Shown piece by piece: positions 48,577 through 49,979 of a stretch of DNA of 49,979 nt (position 1 is its first letter; each line of letters begins with the position of its first letter). Made by a program: the position numbers and the translations under genes. The notes below the pieces were generated by a model. The model had not been told where the DNA came from and made no database searches. It was given only the letters and a program-made list of their open reading frames with translations. The stretch is from Casp-actino8 sp039800005. Lineage in GTDB: Bacteria > Actinomycetota > Acidimicrobiia > Acidimicrobiales > Ilumatobacteraceae. Where the stretch lies: the NCBI GenBank assembly GCA_039800005.1, contig JBDLRN010000037.1, forward strand, positions 1-49,979, given 5' to 3'.

Positions 48577-49979
48577 ATGGACAACCAAACAAGCGTCGAC
48601 TGCTCGGCTTTCGCCGATCTCGGCTTGCGCGACGAGATCGTTCGCGCCCTCAGCGAACTCGGCTACGAGGAACCGACCCCGATTCAGCGCGAGGCAATAC
48701 CTCACCTTCTGGCCGGTCACGACGTGCTCGGCCAAGCGGCCACCGGAACCGGCAAGACGGCGGCGTTCGCACTCCCCCTTTTGCACGGACTCGACGGGTC
48801 ACACGGCGGTCCGGCCGCGCTCGTGCTGGTGCCCACCCGTGAACTGGCCATGCAGGTGTCCGAAGCCGTCTACAAGTACGGCCACCATCTCGGTGCCACG
48901 TGCGTTCCCGTGTATGGCGGACAACCGATCGGGCGACAGATCGAGGCGCTGAAGCGCGGTGCGCACGTGGTGGTGGCAACACCCGGCCGCGCCCTCGACC
49001 ATCTCCGCAAAGGAACGCTGAAACTCGACGACATTCGCACGGTCGTGCTCGACGAAGCCGACGAGATGCTCGACATGGGTTTCGCCGAGGACCTCGAAGC
49101 GATCCTCGACACCACGCCATCGGGTCGACAGACCGTTCTCTTCTCGGCCACCATGCCGCCCAAGATCGACAAGATCGCGCGCAAACATCTGAACGATCCG
49201 GTGCGCGTGACCATCGAGAAGTCGACCACCACCGCCGGCACCACTCCGAAGGTGAAACAGACGGTGTACGTGGTCAATCGCTTCCACAAGGCCGCCGCCC
49301 TCGGACGCATCCTCGACATCGCCGCGCCCGAAGCAGCCATCGTGTTCTGCCGCACCCGTGGTGAAGTCGATCAACTCACCGAAACCCTGAACGGCCGCGG
49401 TTATCGCGCCGAGGCTCTGCACGGTGGCATGGACCAGGAGACTCGTGATCGCGTGATGGCGCGCGTGCGCGCACGCACGGCCGAATTGCTCATCGCCACC
49501 GACGTTGCGGCGCGCGGCCTCGACATCGAACATCTCACGCACGTGGTCAACTACGACGTGCCGTCGGCTCCCGAGTCGTACGTGCACCGCATCGGTCGCG
49601 TGGGGCGGGCCGGCCGAGAAGGAACGGCCATCACCCTCGCCGAACCGCGCGAGCAGCGGTTGATCCACAACATCGAACGGCTCACGCGCCAGCCGATGAT
49701 CTTCGAACGCGTTCCCTCCGTCGAAGCCCTACGCGCCAAACGAATGCAGACGACGGTCGAGAGTCTGCGAGAAGTTCTCGTGACGTTGCGAACGAACGAC
49801 GAAGAGGGCGCCGACGACTCGGTGTCGGAAGTGATCCGCGAACTCCTCGTCGATCACTCCATCGACGACATCGCGCGGGCCGCTGTGAAACTCGCTCACG
49901 ACGCCGAACTGTCGACGATGGACGAGGACGAGATCCCCGACCTCTCTCACAAGATGGAGAAGGGCAAGCCGGGCAAGCG
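48577..49979 (+). CDS. DEAD-box ATP-dependent RNA helicase (cut by right edge)
   Basis: From ATG 48577, with AGGAGA upstream, 467 codons are present and the frame runs off the window. Motifs in order: Q motif FADLGL..ALSELGYEEPTPIQ, I ATGTGKT, Ia PTRELA, Ib TPGR, II VLDEADEMLDMGF, III SAT, IV IVFCRT, V TDVAARGLDI and VI HRIGRVGRAG. After the core come acidic, helical residues (EGADDSVSEVIRELL). This is the DeaD/CsdA group used in ribosome assembly and RNA decay. A DbpA-type RNA-binding domain would be expected beyond the edge but cannot be seen. Confidence 0.95.
   Translation, partial: MDNQTSVDCSAFADLGLRDEIVRALSELGYEEPTPIQREAIPHLLAGHDVLGQAATGTGKTAAFALPLLHGLDGSHGGPAALVLVPTRELAMQVSEAVYKYGHHLGATCVPVYGGQPIGRQIEALKRGAHVVVATPGRALDHLRKGTLKLDDIRTVVLDEADEMLDMGFAEDLEAILDTTPSGRQTVLFSATMPPKIDKIARKHLNDPVRVTIEKSTTTAGTTPKVKQTVYVVNRFHKAAALGRILDIAAPEAAIVFCRTRGEVDQLTETLNGRGYRAEALHGGMDQETRDRVMARVRARTAELLIATDVAARGLDIEHLTHVVNYDVPSAPESYVHRIGRVGRAGREGTAITLAEPREQRLIHNIERLTRQPMIFERVPSVEALRAKRMQTTVESLREVLVTLRTNDEEGADDSVSEVIRELLVDHSIDDIARAAVKLAHDAELSTMDEDEIPDLSHKMEKGKPGK

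Overview
The window looks like a chromosomal segment of a high-GC actinobacterium, most likely class Acidimicrobiia (Ilumatobacter-like). Pointers are two WhiB-family iron-sulfur regulators, a Zincin_2 (DUF2342-type) protein, a SenX3/RegX3-like phosphate two-component system, a class E sortase, an actinobacterial-type malate dehydrogenase, frequent GTG starts and dense start/stop overlaps. The placement is inferred from gene content, not from a phylogeny. I see no insertion sequence, prophage, CRISPR array, tRNA or rRNA. It reads as core chromosome with some lineage-specific small genes.

Layout. 1-6.7 kb: end of an unidentified gene, then a compact minus-strand System I cytochrome c maturation operon (ccmABCDEFGH plus a CcmI-like protein). 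6.8-13.9 kb: sortase, two enoyl-CoA hydratase-family genes, a TetR regulator, methyltransferase, nitroreductase, TesB thioesterase and a glucose/sorbosone dehydrogenase-like lipoprotein. 13.9-20.2 kb: mreB with a small membrane protein and moaE, a trypsin-fold protein lacking its catalytic triad, a membrane-anchored SDR, a zincin-like protein lacking HExxH, and an MFS protein. 20.2-30.1 kb: a phosphate block on one strand, in transcription order an 89-aa protein, ppk, pstS, pstC, pstA, pstB, two phoU genes, senX3-like kinase and regX3-like regulator. 30.4-33.0 kb: two Wbl genes, tatA, a formiminotransferase, a possible 18-codon leader ORF and a purine nucleoside phosphorylase. 33.2-41.4 kb: mdh, an acyltransferase-SGNH protein, metF, purH, a small membrane protein and sucCD. 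41.5-50 kb: secreted and hypothetical proteins, a PhyH-type oxygenase, a Nudix hydrolase, a tail-to-tail pair of paralogous small genes, a DHA2 transporter, a 498-aa protein of unknown family, a membrane protein and a DEAD-box helicase cut by the right edge.

How the parts work together. The phosphate block is the most complete circuit. Upstream of pstS lie three GTTCAC(C/G) units at 10-11 bp spacing, the form expected for a PhoP/RegX3-type PHO box, and the likely cognate regulator is encoded at the end of the same gene run. A 16-bp perfect hairpin sits between pstS and pstC, as expected if the binding protein is made in excess over the permease. The ccm genes form one translationally coupled unit for haem attachment to exported c-type cytochromes. 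sucCD and mdh are TCA-cycle genes, and purH-metF join purine and one-carbon metabolism.

Most worth following: two palindromic intergenic elements with the same TTGGTGTTCTGG-type terminal motif, each between a convergent gene pair (33.04-33.17 and 39.27-39.33 kb); the convergent pair of small paralogs at 44.3-44.9 kb; the 498-aa protein at 46.5-48.0 kb; the two enzyme folds that have lost catalytic residues (15.7 and 17.6 kb); and the short ORF ahead of the whiB-like gene at 32.0 kb.
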